This document shows positions 43,347 to 54,154 of a stretch of DNA of 64,000 bases, piece after piece; within the stretch, counting starts at the first letter, position 1; every line of letters begins with the position of its first letter. Made by a program: the position numbers and the translations under genes. This DNA is from Photobacterium marinum (GTDB lineage Bacteria; Pseudomonadota; Gammaproteobacteria; Enterobacterales; Vibrionaceae): the NCBI RefSeq assembly GCF_000331515.1, contig NZ_AMZO01000015.1, forward strand, positions 35,901-99,900. The letters are read 5' to 3'. Below the pieces are notes generated by a model. That model searched no databases. It had not been told where the DNA came from and saw only the letters and a list, made by a program, of their open reading frames with translations.

Positions 43347-43391
43347 GGGTAATCCTCAGCAGCTTTTGTGCCGCATTTATTGTTATTGGAT

Positions 43392-44456
43392 TCAGACAAA
43401 GTGTTTGCAGACGTACTCGGAGGTCATGCACTGTAGCACAGCCCCGTAGGTTAGTTCGAATTCCACCAGGCTTCCTATTTCATAAGGTTTTTTGCAATAG
43501 TCGATATCAAGGATCAGGTGATCACTGCTGCCGCCGATGACGATGATGTCTTTATCTACCGGGGTGATTTCGCTGATATCGACATCCTGCTTGCCGATGG
43601 CACAGATTGCGCGTTTACGCAGACCGCGATCGATAAATTCAGGCTTGTTACCAAAAGCATCCAGAGCCGTAGAATTGACTGGAACGGAAGGTTTAATTTT
43701 TATTTCGATGATTTCAGCTGTAAGGGTGAAAGTATCTTGGCGGGTGTCGGGAACCGGATCATCATTAAGGCCAATACCCATCATCAGTGAGGCGCCAAGG
43801 CGAAGCTGGTTGATTTCTTTTGGCAGTTCGCCGTCGAGTAACAGGTTAAGTCCTGCTGAACTGGCTCCGGAAATGTACTGGAGTTTGATGTCCAGTTCGG
43901 TTTCGATTTGTTTTGCAAGATCAACTAGACGTGTCTGGTTTTCAGCTGTTGGTTCAACACCACCGTAGCAGGCGAGGTTAGTGCCGAGGCCAACCAGTTC
44001 AATGCCGGGAAGTTCGATGGCTTTGCGGCTGAGGGCAAGGGTTTCTTCATCATAAAAAGAACCTTCGCGTAAGTCTCCCAAGTCATGCATTAGAATGACT
44101 TTGTGCAGTTTGTCTTGCTTCACTGCTTCTTCGGATAGGGCTTCAAGTGTTTTTGCTTCTGAGTTCAGCGAGATATCTGCATATTTGATGACGTCAGAGA
44201 TTTCGCTCAGAGCGGGAAGGCGAAGAAGCATGGTAACAGCATCAAGATGACGGATCTTTTTCAGGTTCGATATTCTGGAATCTGAAAGAATCTTTATTCC
44301 GCCGTTAAGTATTGCTTGTCCGACTTCCGGGTAAGCACAGGCCAGTTTTGTAACTCCGGTGGGAGAAACATTACAGGCTTTACACACGCCTACCATGTTT
44401 TGGGTATTTTCTGTGATTTTATCTAAGTGGATATTTATGCAAGGGTAAGTGCTCAT
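43392..44456 (-). CDS. orr: Alanine/ornithine racemase-family PLP enzyme
   Basis: The 354-residue fold-type III PLP enzyme of the alanine-racemase superfamily has the PLP lysine in PTGVTKLACAYPE, and YPCINIHLDKITENTQNM, ILMHDLGDLREGSFYD, VGLGTNLACYGGVEPT and QLRLGASLMMGIG. These segments match the ornithine racemase (Orr) / YhfX-like group, which interconverts L- and D-ornithine or related amino acids. AGAGGT precedes the ATG. The next gene is a YfcC-type transporter, and a LysR regulator lies upstream on the same strand. The choice of ornithine over another amino acid is by family resemblance only. Confidence 0.8.
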   Translation of the reverse strand: MSTYPCINIHLDKITENTQNMVGVCKACNVSPTGVTKLACAYPEVGQAILNGGIKILSDSRISNLKKIRHLDAVTMLLRLPALSEISDVIKYADISLNSEAKTLEALSEEAVKQDKLHKVILMHDLGDLREGSFYDEETLALSRKAIELPGIELVGLGTNLACYGGVEPTAENQTRLVDLAKQIETELDIKLQYISGASSAGLNLLLDGELPKEINQLRLGASLMMGIGLNDDPVPDTRQDTFTLTAEIIEIKIKPSVPVNSTALDAFGNKPEFIDRGLRKRAICAIGKQDVDISEITPVDKDIIVIGGSSDHLILDIDYCKKPYEIGSLVEFELTYGAVLQCMTSEYVCKHFV

Positions 44457-44628
44457 CTTATTACCTCTTGGTAATGTTTTTTATTTGTTTTTATTGAGCG
44501 CTTTTTAGTCGGAAAGATAAATAACGGCTTTTTGATAGTTACTTTGTGTTTAATCGATGTATTGTTTTGAGCAAAGATGCGCAGGGTGACAGATGAGACC
44601 CTGCGCATGGTTATTTTGAAAAAGATGA

Positions 44629-45555
44629 TTAATGAGTTGTAGAAAGTGAGGTGTTATTCACTTTATGTGCTTCGCTTATTGCTTTTACTAACTCACTAGC
44701 AGCAAAAGAAAGCTCTTTAGTGTCGAGAGTTGTCAGATGGAATTCAGCGGAGTATTCAAGTGAAGGGGCATTAATTCTCACCATCTCGCCGCGTTTTACC
44801 CAGATATCCGCATAGTGATCCGGAAGATAGCCAACAAAATTGCCGGACAGCAAAAGGTGAGCGGTCGCTTCCATATTGGCACTGCTTGCCTGGGGCTTAA
44901 AGCCTTTAACCCGGCTCAGAGGTGTAATGCTATGGGCCAGGCCTCGCTCCACAACAGGGAATTCGATCAACTCATCCAGAGTGATCTCGCTGTCACTGCT
45001 AAGAATAGGGTGTCCCGGGGCGCAGTAAAGGCATTGCTTCTCTTCAAAAAGATAATCGTATTTCAGACCGTCTTTTCTGACTTCAGAAGAGGTGATGCCA
45101 AGCTCAATTTTCCCTTCAAGCAGCATCATTTCAATTTGGTACGAGTCCCAGATGTCGGTATCTATGGTGACTTTGGGGTGCTCGTTACAGAACTGCCGGA
45201 TTGCCAGTTGGATTCTGCACTGGGGATTGGTCGCCAGATTATCGGTGAGCGCTAGCTTGATATGCCCGTGAGAGACACTACGAATACTATCAAGCTGTTC
45301 TTCAAAATAAGCGATGTCGTTGAACAGCATCTGGCAAAGCTGGTAGACCTTTTCACCGTCTTTTGTCAGGCGAAAACCTCGCCTTCCACGGTGGCAGAGT
45401 GTCATTCCGAGCCTAGTTTCCAGATCATTCATTCTGGTGCTGATCGTTGATTGGTGCATGTTGAGTTTAAATTGTGCTGCGGAAAAGCCCCCAGAATCGA
45501 CAATCGTTACAAATAACTGCAACAGCTTTAAATCAAAGTCATTTATTTTTCGCAT
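44629..45555 (-). CDS. LysR-family transcriptional regulator
   Basis: This 308-residue regulator has the LysR winged helix at the N-terminus: LKLLQLFVTIVDSGGFSAAQ, then LNMHQSTISTRMNDLETRLGMTLCHRGRRGF. A periplasmic-binding-protein-like effector domain follows. It lies 172 bp upstream of the racemase gene on the same strand rather than divergent, so it may be part of, or adjacent to, the racemase-transporter transcription unit. Control of that pair in response to an amino acid is a reasonable inference. Confidence 0.9.
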   Translation of the reverse strand: MRKINDFDLKLLQLFVTIVDSGGFSAAQFKLNMHQSTISTRMNDLETRLGMTLCHRGRRGFRLTKDGEKVYQLCQMLFNDIAYFEEQLDSIRSVSHGHIKLALTDNLATNPQCRIQLAIRQFCNEHPKVTIDTDIWDSYQIEMMLLEGKIELGITSSEVRKDGLKYDYLFEEKQCLYCAPGHPILSSDSEITLDELIEFPVVERGLAHSITPLSRVKGFKPQASSANMEATAHLLLSGNFVGYLPDHYADIWVKRGEMVRINAPSLEYSAEFHLTTLDTKELSFAASELVKAISEAHKVNNTSLSTTH

Positions 45556-45955
45556 CTCTTTATCTCGTTTTTTATTAATGCTATTACGGGGTGCTTTATG
45601 AGTCTGAGATGTATCGCACTGGTTTAAAAATACGTAAACTTACTGGTTAAAAAATAACAGAGTCAGGCATGGAAAAACGTTCGTTGCCTATTGTCTAACA
45701 AATGAAAAAGGGAAAATAGAGCAAACAGGTTAAAGGATTACATTACACGGATTTATGGTTGAAATTTGTACTGATTGCCTCGTAACACATGATTAGGCTT
45801 TCTTTTTTGTGAGTATTATCAACAGATATGGGAAGAATGAATTATGAAAGGGATATTCAATAGTGGCATAATTGATATGCCGCATGGTAGGTAACAACAG
45901 ATTGATACTGACAATGATAATATAGCCACAAAGTATGGCTAAAGATCGAGAAGCT
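45556..45955. other. Divergent intergenic region between lysR and torR-like genes
   Basis: These 400 AT-rich bases hold the promoters of the LysR gene (minus) and of the TorR-like regulator (plus). I found no distinct operator, and no direct-repeat tor boxes that I could recognise. Confidence 0.45.
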
Positions 45956-46687
45956 ATGACTTACAAAATTTTGATTGTAGAAGACGATCCTATTTTGAGG
46001 ATTAAGGTAAAGGGGCATTTCTCCCAGGCTGGTTATACCGTTTTCGAAACAGATAACGGTGGTGAAATGAAGGAAATATTAGCTAGGGAAAAGATCGACT
46101 TAATTCTTCTGGATATTAATTTACCAGGAGAAGATGGCATACAACTGACCAGAGATGTCAGAAATACATCTGATATTGCTATTATTCTGGTGACGGGACG
46201 TACTGATCCTATTGATCGGATTTTAGGCCTTGAAATGGGCGCAGATGATTACGTCACCAAGCCGGTTGAGCCTCGTGAATTACTGGTCAGGGCAAAAAAT
46301 CTGTTATGGCGTATTCAGCTTACTCGTGATGCACTTGAGCAGGCTGAGGCGGCGTGGGCGCAACTGGAAAAAGATGAAAGTAAATTCCGTTTTCTGGATT
46401 TTGAGTTTGATGTTACTCAGCGCCAGCTGACAAAAAGTGATGAAACGATAAGGCTGACAAAAGCAGAGTATGAGCTTCTTGTTGCTTTTATTACTCATCC
46501 GAATCGGGTGCTTAGCCGGGATCGTCTGCTTAATCTGATTTCACACCGTGTAGATACACCAAGTGATCGAACGATAGATGTTTTAATTCGTCGTCTCAGA
46601 AACAAAATGGAAGAGAGCATTAAACAGCCGAAAATATTCATTACTGTACATGGTGAAGGCTATTTATTTGCTCCGGATGTGGTTTAG
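45956..46687 (+). CDS. torR: TorR-like OmpR-family response regulator
   Basis: The 243-residue regulator has a receiver domain (YKILIVEDDPILRIKVKGHF, phospho-Asp in LILLDINLPGEDG, Lys in DYVTKPVEPRELLVR) and an OmpR-type winged helix (IRLTKAEYELLVAFITHPNR, VDTPSDRTIDVLIRRLRNKM). Sequence such as AIILVTGRTDPIDRILGLEMGADDYVTKP closely follows E. coli TorR as I remember it. I prefer the ATG at 45956 to that at 45935 because GAG lies five bases before it and the protein then starts like other TorR proteins. It is followed after 3 bp by a TorS-like kinase. No torC, torA or torT gene is present, so its target here may not be TMAO reductase. Confidence 0.85.
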   Translation: MTYKILIVEDDPILRIKVKGHFSQAGYTVFETDNGGEMKEILAREKIDLILLDINLPGEDGIQLTRDVRNTSDIAIILVTGRTDPIDRILGLEMGADDYVTKPVEPRELLVRAKNLLWRIQLTRDALEQAEAAWAQLEKDESKFRFLDFEFDVTQRQLTKSDETIRLTKAEYELLVAFITHPNRVLSRDRLLNLISHRVDTPSDRTIDVLIRRLRNKMEESIKQPKIFITVHGEGYLFAPDVV

Positions 46688-46690
46688 TCC

Positions 46691-49600
46691 ATGAACTTGA
46701 CAATCAGAGCCAAGCTCACTCTTATCATGTGTGCTTCTTTGCTGACGGTCAGTGGTTTTTTTATCACCAGCCTGATTAATACAGAACAATCGGTTCTTGA
46801 AGCAGAAAAGCACAATGTCAGCGTAAAAGTCGCAAAATTACTTAATGATAATTTGAAAGGGCAGGTGGATACGGTCACCCGCTCTTTGTCTTATTATTAT
46901 GAAAACTCAAAGCTGGAAAATATAAAAGTCGAGTTGGCGAAGGATATTTCTGCTTTCAGAGATACAGTTGAAAGTATTTATAATAATAGTGATTCTGATT
47001 TAGATGCTGAGATTAGTATAAGAGCATTTATTAACCAGTATCGCTGGCATAACGGACGTTATATTTTTGCCTACGATGCGACCTCTATTATTAATAAAGC
47101 GAATGGCCTTGATCGCAAAATAGTCGGTATCAGTGCGTTTGATAAACAAGATGACAATGGCACTTTTTATGCCAGAAATATTGTCAGTGCTGCAATTGAA
47201 AATGAGATAGGTTTTACCAGCTATCACTATCTCAATCCTATGACTAACAAAGTGGAAGAAAAACTGACGGCGTCAGTTTACTTCGAGCCGCTTAATATGG
47301 TGATTGCAACCGGTGAATATACCAGTGCGCTGCGAAAAGATGATTTTGAAGCAGCCCTGCAGACGATTAGCACATCTAAGTATGGTCAGAATGGTTACTT
47401 TTGGGTTCAAGATGATGACGGGCGGATTCTGGCTCACCCTGACCCTTCAATTGTCGGTACTATTATTCCCACTACAACTCAAAAGATTGCCAGCCAAATC
47501 CAAGGTAAATCTGAAGCTTTTGTTAAGACTTTCCATAAAAACCCGACAACCAAGAAAGGTGAGAATAAATTCGTTTACGCCAGAAAGGCGTTTCCGGAGT
47601 GGGGCTGGACGATCGCAACCGGTACTTACGACAGTGACCTCACCAGTATTCAGGATGGCCTGACTAGCACAACGGAAAAGATCTTCAATGCTAAAGTTTA
47701 TATGAGTATTGCCACATCAGCGGGCTTGCTGATGCTGGCGTTAATTGTAGCGACCATCTCGATCAATAGGATCGTCCGACGGCTGGTGATCCTAAAAGAG
47801 CGTATCGATACTTTGTCGACAGGTGAGGCGGATCTGACCTCTAGAATTGAAATTACATCCCATGATGAGCTTGGGGATATTGGTCGTTCGGTTAATAACT
47901 TTATTAGTTACCTACAGTCGATGATCCAGGAGATCTCCCAGGCATCAGATCATATTACCGACGACATCGCTTCTGCCTCTATAACAAATCCGCAGGGGGC
48001 GATGGATGAAATTCTTGAGCCATCGGGTAGTATGACGGCGGCGATAAAAAAACTGGCCGCAGGGGACTTGTCGGTTGATATTCCCCGAGGGGAAACTGAT
48101 GAAAAGAGTCAGCTTGCCGATGCAATTTCTGTGTTCAAAAAGAATGCGCTGGCGTTGCAGGAGCACAAGAATGAACTGCAAAAATTGGTTGATGAACGTA
48201 CTGTTCAGCTGATTAAAGCCAACGAAGCGCTGAACTCTGAAGTGAGCAAGCATGAAAAGGCTCGTGAGCAGGCTGAGCAGGCGAACCGGGCAAAATCGAC
48301 CTTCCTTGCTCATATGAGCCATGAGATCCGGACCCCTATGAACGGTATTATGGGCACCTTGCACCTACTCGATAATACTTTTCTGAATAAGATCCAGAAG
48401 AACTATACCAAGACTATTCTTGCCTCCGGTGAAATCCTCATGGGGGTGCTTAATAACGTGCTTGATTACTCCAAGATTGAGGCCGGGCATCACGATATCA
48501 ATGAAACTAATTTCCACACCAATTCAGTTGTTAGCAATGTGGTAAACATGCTTACGGCTCGGGCGAAGGAGAAACACATTAGCCTGAGTTGTGAAGTTGC
48601 AGAAGATGTTCCGTATTATCTCCACGGTGATGCCAATAAGCTGACGCAGGTGTTGGTTAATCTGGTGGCTAACGCGATTAAGTTCACAGCTCAAGGTGGA
48701 GTGAAAATTCAAGTTAGCCTCAAAGAGCAAACAGAAGACAAGCGTTATCTGTTGCAGTTTAAAGTGGTTGATACCGGTAAAGGTATTCCGGAAGAAAAGC
48801 TGGCATTGATTTTTGAACCTTTTGAACAGGCAACAAAATCTGAGCGGGGGACAGGGCTAGGCTTACCAATCAGCCGACGTTTTGCCGAGTTGTTAGGCGG
48901 TGAACTGACAGTGCAAAGTGAAGTGGCGAAGGGCAGTACGTTTACCCTTACGTTGCCGCTGAACGCGGCTAAAGAAGGTAAAGTCATCTCGACCAATGAG
49001 CCTGTTCTGCTTGCTGTTCCGCCTTTAACCATCATGCTGGTTGAAGATAATGAAACCAATATCCTGGTTGCAGAAGGTTTCCTTAATAAACTGGGACATA
49101 ACGTTGTCGTGGCTATGTCCGGTGAAATGGCGGAATCGGTGATAGAGAAACATGATGTAGATATTATCCTGATGGATATTAATTTGCCGGACACTGACGG
49201 GGTTACCCTTACTCATGTTCTGCGGGAAAAAGCCCATCGTTATATACCGACGATTGCGTTTTCTGCTCATGTTTTCCGTCAGGAAATTGAATCTTATCTT
49301 GAAGCCGGATTAGATGGTTTCTTAGGTAAACCGGTACAGTTTGAACAGATGCAGGCAATTATTGCCAAGGTTTATCATGGTCAGGCAATTAAGTATGAAG
49401 TGGTTGCTGAGCAGGGGGCTGCCTCCACAGTATCAGGGATAGAGGTTGTAGACATTTCTGGATGTGAGTCAGTGTTGGATCATGTCGTATCTGAAGATAT
49501 GGGCCTGCTCGATGCCTCGGTATTAGAAAAAGACAGGCAAACATTAGGTGATGCCCTGGTGTGTGAAATGACAGAGGCATTTTATTCGCATTCAGAATCA

Positions 49601-49834
49601 CTGGTCGAAAAGATGGCTTCTCACACCTCAGTTGAAGGCCTCGCTAAGCTTGCACACAGCCTGAAGAGCTCATCTGGTGCTGTTGGTCTTGTTGCATTAA
49701 GTGAAGCTTGTAAGGCGTTAGAGATTGCCTGTAAGACAGAAGGTCGTGATGAACAGGAAATAGCAGATCTTTATCAGGCTTTGCAGGAAATCTACGTCCC
49801 CTCAATAGAGAGGTTGAAAGAGAAATTTAGCTAG
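46691..49834 (+). CDS. TorS-like hybrid sensor histidine kinase with two Cache-type sensor domains
   Basis: The 1047-residue protein has a first transmembrane helix (about 9-29), then a periplasmic region with two similar Cache-like units ([13 protein letters not shown]...[13 protein letters not shown] and [15 protein letters not shown]...[14 protein letters not shown]). A second helix (about 338-356) precedes HAMP segments. The kinase core has [15 protein letters not shown] and the ATPase motifs [16 protein letters not shown] and [10 protein letters not shown] receiver ([12 protein letters not shown]) and an Hpt domain ([13 protein letters not shown]) follow. The cytoplasmic order is that of TorS, but classical TorS has a helical sensor domain and partners TorT. 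The Cache pair suggests direct small-molecule sensing. Confidence 0.88.
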   Translation: MNLTIRAKLTLIMCASLLTVSGFFITSLINTEQSVLEAEKHNVSVKVAKLLNDNLKGQVDTVTRSLSYYYENSKLENIKVELAKDISAFRDTVESIYNNSDSDLDAEISIRAFINQYRWHNGRYIFAYDATSIINKANGLDRKIVGISAFDKQDDNGTFYARNIVSAAIENEIGFTSYHYLNPMTNKVEEKLTASVYFEPLNMVIATGEYTSALRKDDFEAALQTISTSKYGQNGYFWVQDDDGRILAHPDPSIVGTIIPTTTQKIASQIQGKSEAFVKTFHKNPTTKKGENKFVYARKAFPEWGWTIATGTYDSDLTSIQDGLTSTTEKIFNAKVYMSIATSAGLLMLALIVATISINRIVRRLVILKERIDTLSTGEADLTSRIEITSHDELGDIGRSVNNFISYLQSMIQEISQASDHITDDIASASITNPQGAMDEILEPSGSMTAAIKKLAAGDLSVDIPRGETDEKSQLADAISVFKKNALALQEHKNELQKLVDERTVQLIKANEALNSEVSKHEKAREQAEQANRAKSTFLAHMSHEIRTPMNGIMGTLHLLDNTFLNKIQKNYTKTILASGEILMGVLNNVLDYSKIEAGHHDINETNFHTNSVVSNVVNMLTARAKEKHISLSCEVAEDVPYYLHGDANKLTQVLVNLVANAIKFTAQGGVKIQVSLKEQTEDKRYLLQFKVVDTGKGIPEEKLALIFEPFEQATKSERGTGLGLPISRRFAELLGGELTVQSEVAKGSTFTLTLPLNAAKEGKVISTNEPVLLAVPPLTIMLVEDNETNILVAEGFLNKLGHNVVVAMSGEMAESVIEKHDVDIILMDINLPDTDGVTLTHVLREKAHRYIPTIAFSAHVFRQEIESYLEAGLDGFLGKPVQFEQMQAIIAKVYHGQAIKYEVVAEQGAASTVSGIEVVDISGCESVLDHVVSEDMGLLDASVLEKDRQTLGDALVCEMTEAFYSHSESLVEKMASHTSVEGLAKLAHSLKSSSGAVGLVALSEACKALEIACKTEGRDEQEIADLYQALQEIYVPSIERLKEKFS

Positions 49835-49908
49835 ACGGCATAAAAGTATGAAAACAATTTATTAAATACCTGAATGTATTTTTTTACTATTTTTAAGCAA
49901 TTTTGAAA

Positions 49909-49934
49909 AGAGGTCTGCAAAGCAGGCCTTTTTC
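49909..49934 (+). terminator. Rho-independent terminator
   Basis: AGGTCTGC and GCAGGCCT (one G-T pair) form a stem with a 3-4 nt loop, followed by TTTTT, 75 bp after the hybrid kinase stop. Confidence 0.75.
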
Positions 49935-50163
49935 ATATTTTAGCTGGAATATCCTTTAGTACTTGTTTAATTGGAGTTTTTTTGAACTGGAAACAGCAGC
50001 TAGAGCTATGTGTTGTTCATAAATTTACACAATTATTTATTACTTGTTCCCAAAAAATATTCATCATGTGCATATCAATTAATTGATTGGGGTTTGCATA
50101 TTCAGAAAGGAATTTCTGATTCAACTAATCCTCCCTTGTTGTACTTTTGATGGATGAAAAGCT

Positions 50164-50745
50164 ATGTCACTACCATATGTAATCTTGACCATACTGAGTA
50201 ATCGGGACTCTACGGGTTACGATATCACTAAAGAGTTTTCCCAGAGTATCGGTTACTTTTGGAAAGCAAGTCATCAGCAGGTATATCGTGAGCTTAATAA
50301 AATGGCTCGTAACAACCTGGTTGTATCCACTGTTGTACCGCAAACCAGTAAACCGGATCGGAAGGTATATTCGATAACGGATCTGGGACGACAGACGTTG
50401 TTTGAATGGTTCCAAGAACCTGCTGGAAACCCGACTATTCGTGATGAAGTATCTGCAAAACTTCTGGTCTGCAGTATTTATGACTCAGAGCCAATGCAGA
50501 AGCAGCTTGAGTCACTGATTGAAGAATCGTATTCGTTGCTGAACCATTATGATGCGCTGGAAAAAGTGTACTACTCGCATTATCGAAACATGACTCGTCA
50601 GTCTCGTCTTGAGCGTTTGACACTTCGTCGTGCAATTCATAACCGTCAGGCATGGATTTACTGGGCTGAAGATGTACTTGCCGAATTAAAAGAACTAGAT
50701 AGTTCAGAGAATACAGAACAGGCAAATCTTCGTCTTTGTGTATAG
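50164..50745 (+). CDS. aphA: PadR-family regulator, AphA-like
   Basis: The product is a 193-residue winged-helix regulator with a C-terminal antiparallel coiled coil. The N-terminus (MSLPYVILTILSNRDSTGYD, then FSQSIGYFWKASHQQVYREL and PDRKVYSITDLG) is very close to Vibrio AphA as I remember it, and the C-terminal RLERLTLRRAIHNRQAWIYW also matches. In vibrios AphA is the low-cell-density quorum-sensing master regulator and activates virulence and biofilm genes. A paralogue cannot be excluded without comparison. It is a single gene convergent with a second hybrid kinase and separated from it by a bidirectional terminator. Confidence 0.85.
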   Translation: MSLPYVILTILSNRDSTGYDITKEFSQSIGYFWKASHQQVYRELNKMARNNLVVSTVVPQTSKPDRKVYSITDLGRQTLFEWFQEPAGNPTIRDEVSAKLLVCSIYDSEPMQKQLESLIEESYSLLNHYDALEKVYYSHYRNMTRQSRLERLTLRRAIHNRQAWIYWAEDVLAELKELDSSENTEQANLRLCV

Positions 50746-50975
50746 ATAGTATATATCAGCTTGTGTAGATGTTGAGTTAACAATTTAAGTAAAGAGGGTA
50801 AGTAGAAAATAGACATGGATTTTGATTACAAGATAAATCCATACAGAACATACCAGCGCACAATCGTTAATAAACGACAATAGAAATAAAAATAAAATAC
50901 AAAATGTAGAAGAGTGCCAGAAACTAAAGCTCCAATATTATAGAGAGCAGTAAAAATAACTATCTGGCTAAAAAG
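50746..50975. other. Intergenic region after aphA
   Basis: AT-rich DNA between the aphA stop and the terminator. No gene or clear RNA is seen. Confidence 0.4.
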
Positions 50976-51017
50976 AAAAAGAGCGACAGTTATCACAATG
51001 ATGGCTGTCGCTCTTTC
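50976..51017. terminator. Bidirectional terminator
   Basis: AAAAAGAGCGACAG (50976-50989) pairs with CTGTCGCTCTTT (51005-51016) across a 15-nt loop, A-rich on one side and T-rich on the other. It lies between the convergent aphA and hybrid-kinase genes. Confidence 0.75.
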
Positions 51018-51050
51018 TGTTTCAGAGATGGCTTTTCACTGGTCTGGACG

Positions 51051-53933
51051 TCAGCAAAAAGAAGCTAGTTGTTGATGGATTTCATCTGTCAGCTTCATCA
51101 GTGTTTCTTCAAGCCTGAGCAAATCCGCTTCAGAAGGCAGTTCTCCGGCTTTAAGTTGTTGTTCAATATACATGGCTGACTGATGAACATATTGTGCACT
51201 GATACTACCTGATGCGCCTTTCAGAGAATGGCTGAGCAGAATGGCTTCATCTATGTCATTTTGTTCAATGGCCGTCCGGAGCTTATCAACATCGTTACAG
51301 TGCTCTTCAGCAAAGATCATCAGGAATTGTGAGATGATTTCTTGGTCATAATCCATCATCTCTAGCAGTGAATTCAGCTCGATCTGGCTGAAATTCTCCG
51401 GCTCGAATAGATTATTGTTATTGTCGGCATATCCATCATTGCCTGTTGTGGTAGTAAGTATTTCTTCTGTCAGCGTGCTCGTTGGTGGAAGTGAAGACGC
51501 TTGTTCCTGGATATCAGTAACGGCATTTTCGGTCGTAATGACAGATTTTGCTTTTTCTGTTGGCAGCGTAGCTTCCTGTAGTTCCCGAAGCCTCGCCATA
51601 TGCGTAATCTTATGTTTGAAGCGTTGAAGTGCATCTAGCAGTTTACGTTCATCAAGCGGTTTTGTGATGACGCAGTCTACCCCTGCATTCAGCATCGACT
51701 TCTGAGTTTCTTCAAATACGTCGGCAGTACAGGCGAAGATTGGCACCTGACTAATCTGCTGATTCACTTTTCGTATTTTACGTGTTGCCTCAATGCCATC
51801 CATTACAGGCATATGGTTATCCATCAGAATCAGATCAAAATATTCCTGTTCAAGAATGGCCAGGGCTCTGGCGCCGTTTTCTGCTGTACGGGTAGTAAAG
51901 CCTCTTTGTTTAAGAAAAGCATCAATGATTAAAACATTAAGGTGGTTATCTTCCACTATCAGTACTTTAAGATTGGCGAAAGCTTGTTGGTCGAACTCAA
52001 CATTGTCCACTTCCGGTTGCATGTACTGACCCTGGTGAATTGTTAGGGTGACCGTAAAGGTTGAGCCTGCACCCGGCGTGCTCTCCAGGGTAACACTGCC
52101 GTTCATCAGTTCAGTCAGTTGTTTTACGATACTTAATCCAAGTCCGGTTCCGCCAAAACGACGGCTTGTAGATGCTTCAGCCTGAGCAAATGGATCAAAT
52201 ATGTAGTGAATCCGATCCGGTTCGATACCTATACCGGTATCTGTGGTAGTGATAGTCAGTATGCGCTCATTCTGCGTGGCACCTTCTTCCATCTTTAAAT
52301 TGACTTCGACTTTGCCTTTTTCAGTGAATTTGATGGCGTTACTGATGAGGTTGAATAGGATCTGGCGAATCCTGGCTTTGTCGGCATAGAACCAGTCATA
52401 TTGGTTAAATTCGCAGTTGATATTGAAGTCGATGCCTTTTTCTTTGGCCAGAGAGTAATAAGTACTTTCTATCGTGCCGACAAGATCGGTAAAGCAGAAG
52501 TTGGTTGGATCAAGTTTAAGCTGGCCCTGTTCAATTTTAGAGAAATCAAGGATGTCATTGAGTAGCGTCATCATGTGTTTGCCGGAGTCCAGTAGAGTGC
52601 GCAGGTGATGTTCCTGCTCTTCCGACAGTTTCGTTTTTAACAGCAACTGGGAAAGTCCCAGCATGCCATTCATCGGTGTCCGGATTTCGTGGGATAGGTT
52701 AGCAAGGAAAGCCGATTTTGCTCTGTCCGCGGCCTCGGCTTTGTGCAGGGCGCGGTTGAGTCTTTGGGTGTCGTAAGAGATTTTATCTGCCCCCTGGTTC
52801 AGAGCATCATGCAGAACCTGTAATTCATGCGGGCCTTCAAATTCATCATTTCTGTCATAGTTGCCTAATCTGAACTGGGCGGCAAAACGGGAAAGTTTTG
52901 CCAGCGGCTTTGTAATGCGTTTGGTCATTGTTATAGAAAGGATAATGACAATCACCGCTGTTAGCAGTAACGAAGCCATAAAGAATTTGTGCATGTAGTC
53001 GAGAGTATGGGTCACCATATCTTTCGGGGTGATTGAAACCAGTGACCAGAGAGGCTGTTGTTCATTGTCCTGTATTGTTAGCCGGGAAATAGTCGCAATT
53101 AGTTCATCACCGTAACGGTCGCTATAGCGCAGAACTTGTTTATGACTGTTATCGTCTGTCAGGTAGACCTGCCTGAAACTTTCGAATGTCTGTAGGTGAT
53201 GGCCTTGTTGTGGGCCGGACAAAATCACATCGCCACTTGGATCGATAAGCAGCAGGTGGTCCTGCTTATTAATGCGTTCTGCAAGGAAAACCAGCTTTTC
53301 GTTAAGTTCACTCAGCTCATATTTCACAATCAGCATTTTTTGCGTGTTTGCTGAAGTGCCTGCTTGCTCTGAAGTGTTAACTTGAGTGATTAAGTAAACA
53401 AAAGGCGTTGTATCCTGCTGTTGTGGCTGGGAGATAAAGACATTATTTGGTGTGTTGCTTAGTATTTCGGGAATTGCCGTTAGCTGATTGATACCGGCCT
53501 GGTTTAATTTTTCGACTAGAGAGGCTATTGAAATTAGGTGGGATGACTCAGCTACGGTATATCTGTCTTTTGTGTTCTCAAGCAAATATATGGCAGAGAA
53601 GGCGGTATCGACAGTTGTAATTTTCTCCAGGTAGCGGCTGATGAACTGATGGGTTACACGCTCTGAGCCGGCATTTGAAGCAAAAATAGGGGAGTTGGCC
53701 AGTGTGTTGAGTATAACCAGCCGTTTTGCAAGAATATCATCAATATTCTGTGCAGCCAGATCCGTTCGATTACTAAGATTTTGAGAAATCTGTGTCAGTG
53801 CGACAGTTGATAGTTTTTCACTGGTGACCCAGCTGTATATGAAAGCCGGGACAATACCGATGAACAACATACTTGCCAGTAACATTGGCTTGATACGATA
53901 TGGAATTACCCTAAACAATCTACAGCACCCCAA
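51051..53933 (-). CDS. Hybrid sensor histidine kinase (Cache-HAMP-HisKA-HATPase-REC-Hpt)
   Basis: The 960-residue protein has a transmembrane helix near residues 17-36, a Cache-like periplasmic domain of about 270 residues and a second helix (about 310-332, [18 protein letters not shown]) followed by HAMP. The kinase has [44 protein letters not shown] and [14 protein letters not shown]. The receiver has [22 protein letters not shown] with phospho-Asp in [13 protein letters not shown], and the Hpt is [13 protein letters not shown]. No response regulator is adjacent on this strand, so its output partner is probably encoded elsewhere. The receiver resembles those of LuxQ/ArcB-type kinases, but LuxQ lacks an Hpt domain. 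The signal is unknown. Confidence 0.88.
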   Translation of the reverse strand: MGCCRLFRVIPYRIKPMLLASMLFIGIVPAFIYSWVTSEKLSTVALTQISQNLSNRTDLAAQNIDDILAKRLVILNTLANSPIFASNAGSERVTHQFISRYLEKITTVDTAFSAIYLLENTKDRYTVAESSHLISIASLVEKLNQAGINQLTAIPEILSNTPNNVFISQPQQQDTTPFVYLITQVNTSEQAGTSANTQKMLIVKYELSELNEKLVFLAERINKQDHLLLIDPSGDVILSGPQQGHHLQTFESFRQVYLTDDNSHKQVLRYSDRYGDELIATISRLTIQDNEQQPLWSLVSITPKDMVTHTLDYMHKFFMASLLLTAVIVIILSITMTKRITKPLAKLSRFAAQFRLGNYDRNDEFEGPHELQVLHDALNQGADKISYDTQRLNRALHKAEAADRAKSAFLANLSHEIRTPMNGMLGLSQLLLKTKLSEEQEHHLRTLLDSGKHMMTLLNDILDFSKIEQGQLKLDPTNFCFTDLVGTIESTYYSLAKEKGIDFNINCEFNQYDWFYADKARIRQILFNLISNAIKFTEKGKVEVNLKMEEGATQNERILTITTTDTGIGIEPDRIHYIFDPFAQAEASTSRRFGGTGLGLSIVKQLTELMNGSVTLESTPGAGSTFTVTLTIHQGQYMQPEVDNVEFDQQAFANLKVLIVEDNHLNVLIIDAFLKQRGFTTRTAENGARALAILEQEYFDLILMDNHMPVMDGIEATRKIRKVNQQISQVPIFACTADVFEETQKSMLNAGVDCVITKPLDERKLLDALQRFKHKITHMARLRELQEATLPTEKAKSVITTENAVTDIQEQASSLPPTSTLTEEILTTTTGNDGYADNNNNLFEPENFSQIELNSLLEMMDYDQEIISQFLMIFAEEHCNDVDKLRTAIEQNDIDEAILLSHSLKGASGSISAQYVHQSAMYIEQQLKAGELPSEADLLRLEETLMKLTDEIHQQLASFC

Positions 53934-54098
53934 GATTTTAGATTTATTAATTGTTTGTAAATAAATCTTAGATAATTATCAATCTCTTCGCATGACTGAA
54001 GGAAGGAAAGTTGATCTCAGCTGCAAAGCGAGTGAAAAGAAAGAGCTGACGTGCCATTTGGCTTGTATTTAGAGGAATGAAATTAGTGAAAACTATCA

Positions 54099-54124
54099 GG
54101 CTGCATACTAAATAGCATGCAGCC
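54099..54124 (-). terminator. Hairpin after the zinc-finger protein gene
   Basis: GGCTGCAT (54099-54106) and ATGCAGCC (54117-54124) form a perfect 8-bp stem with a 10-nt loop downstream of the minus-strand gene that ends at 54155. The T-tract is weak. Confidence 0.45.
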
Positions 54125-54154
54125 AGGGGGGATTGATGCTCAGGTGAAATGGAA

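Noticed and set aside
45956..49834. Calling the kinase gene torS outright
   Set aside because: The cytoplasmic part is TorS-like, but the sensor region looks like two Cache domains and no TMAO reductase genes are present.
51051..53933. Calling the hybrid kinase luxQ
   Set aside because: It has a C-terminal Hpt domain, which LuxQ lacks, and there is no adjacent luxP.
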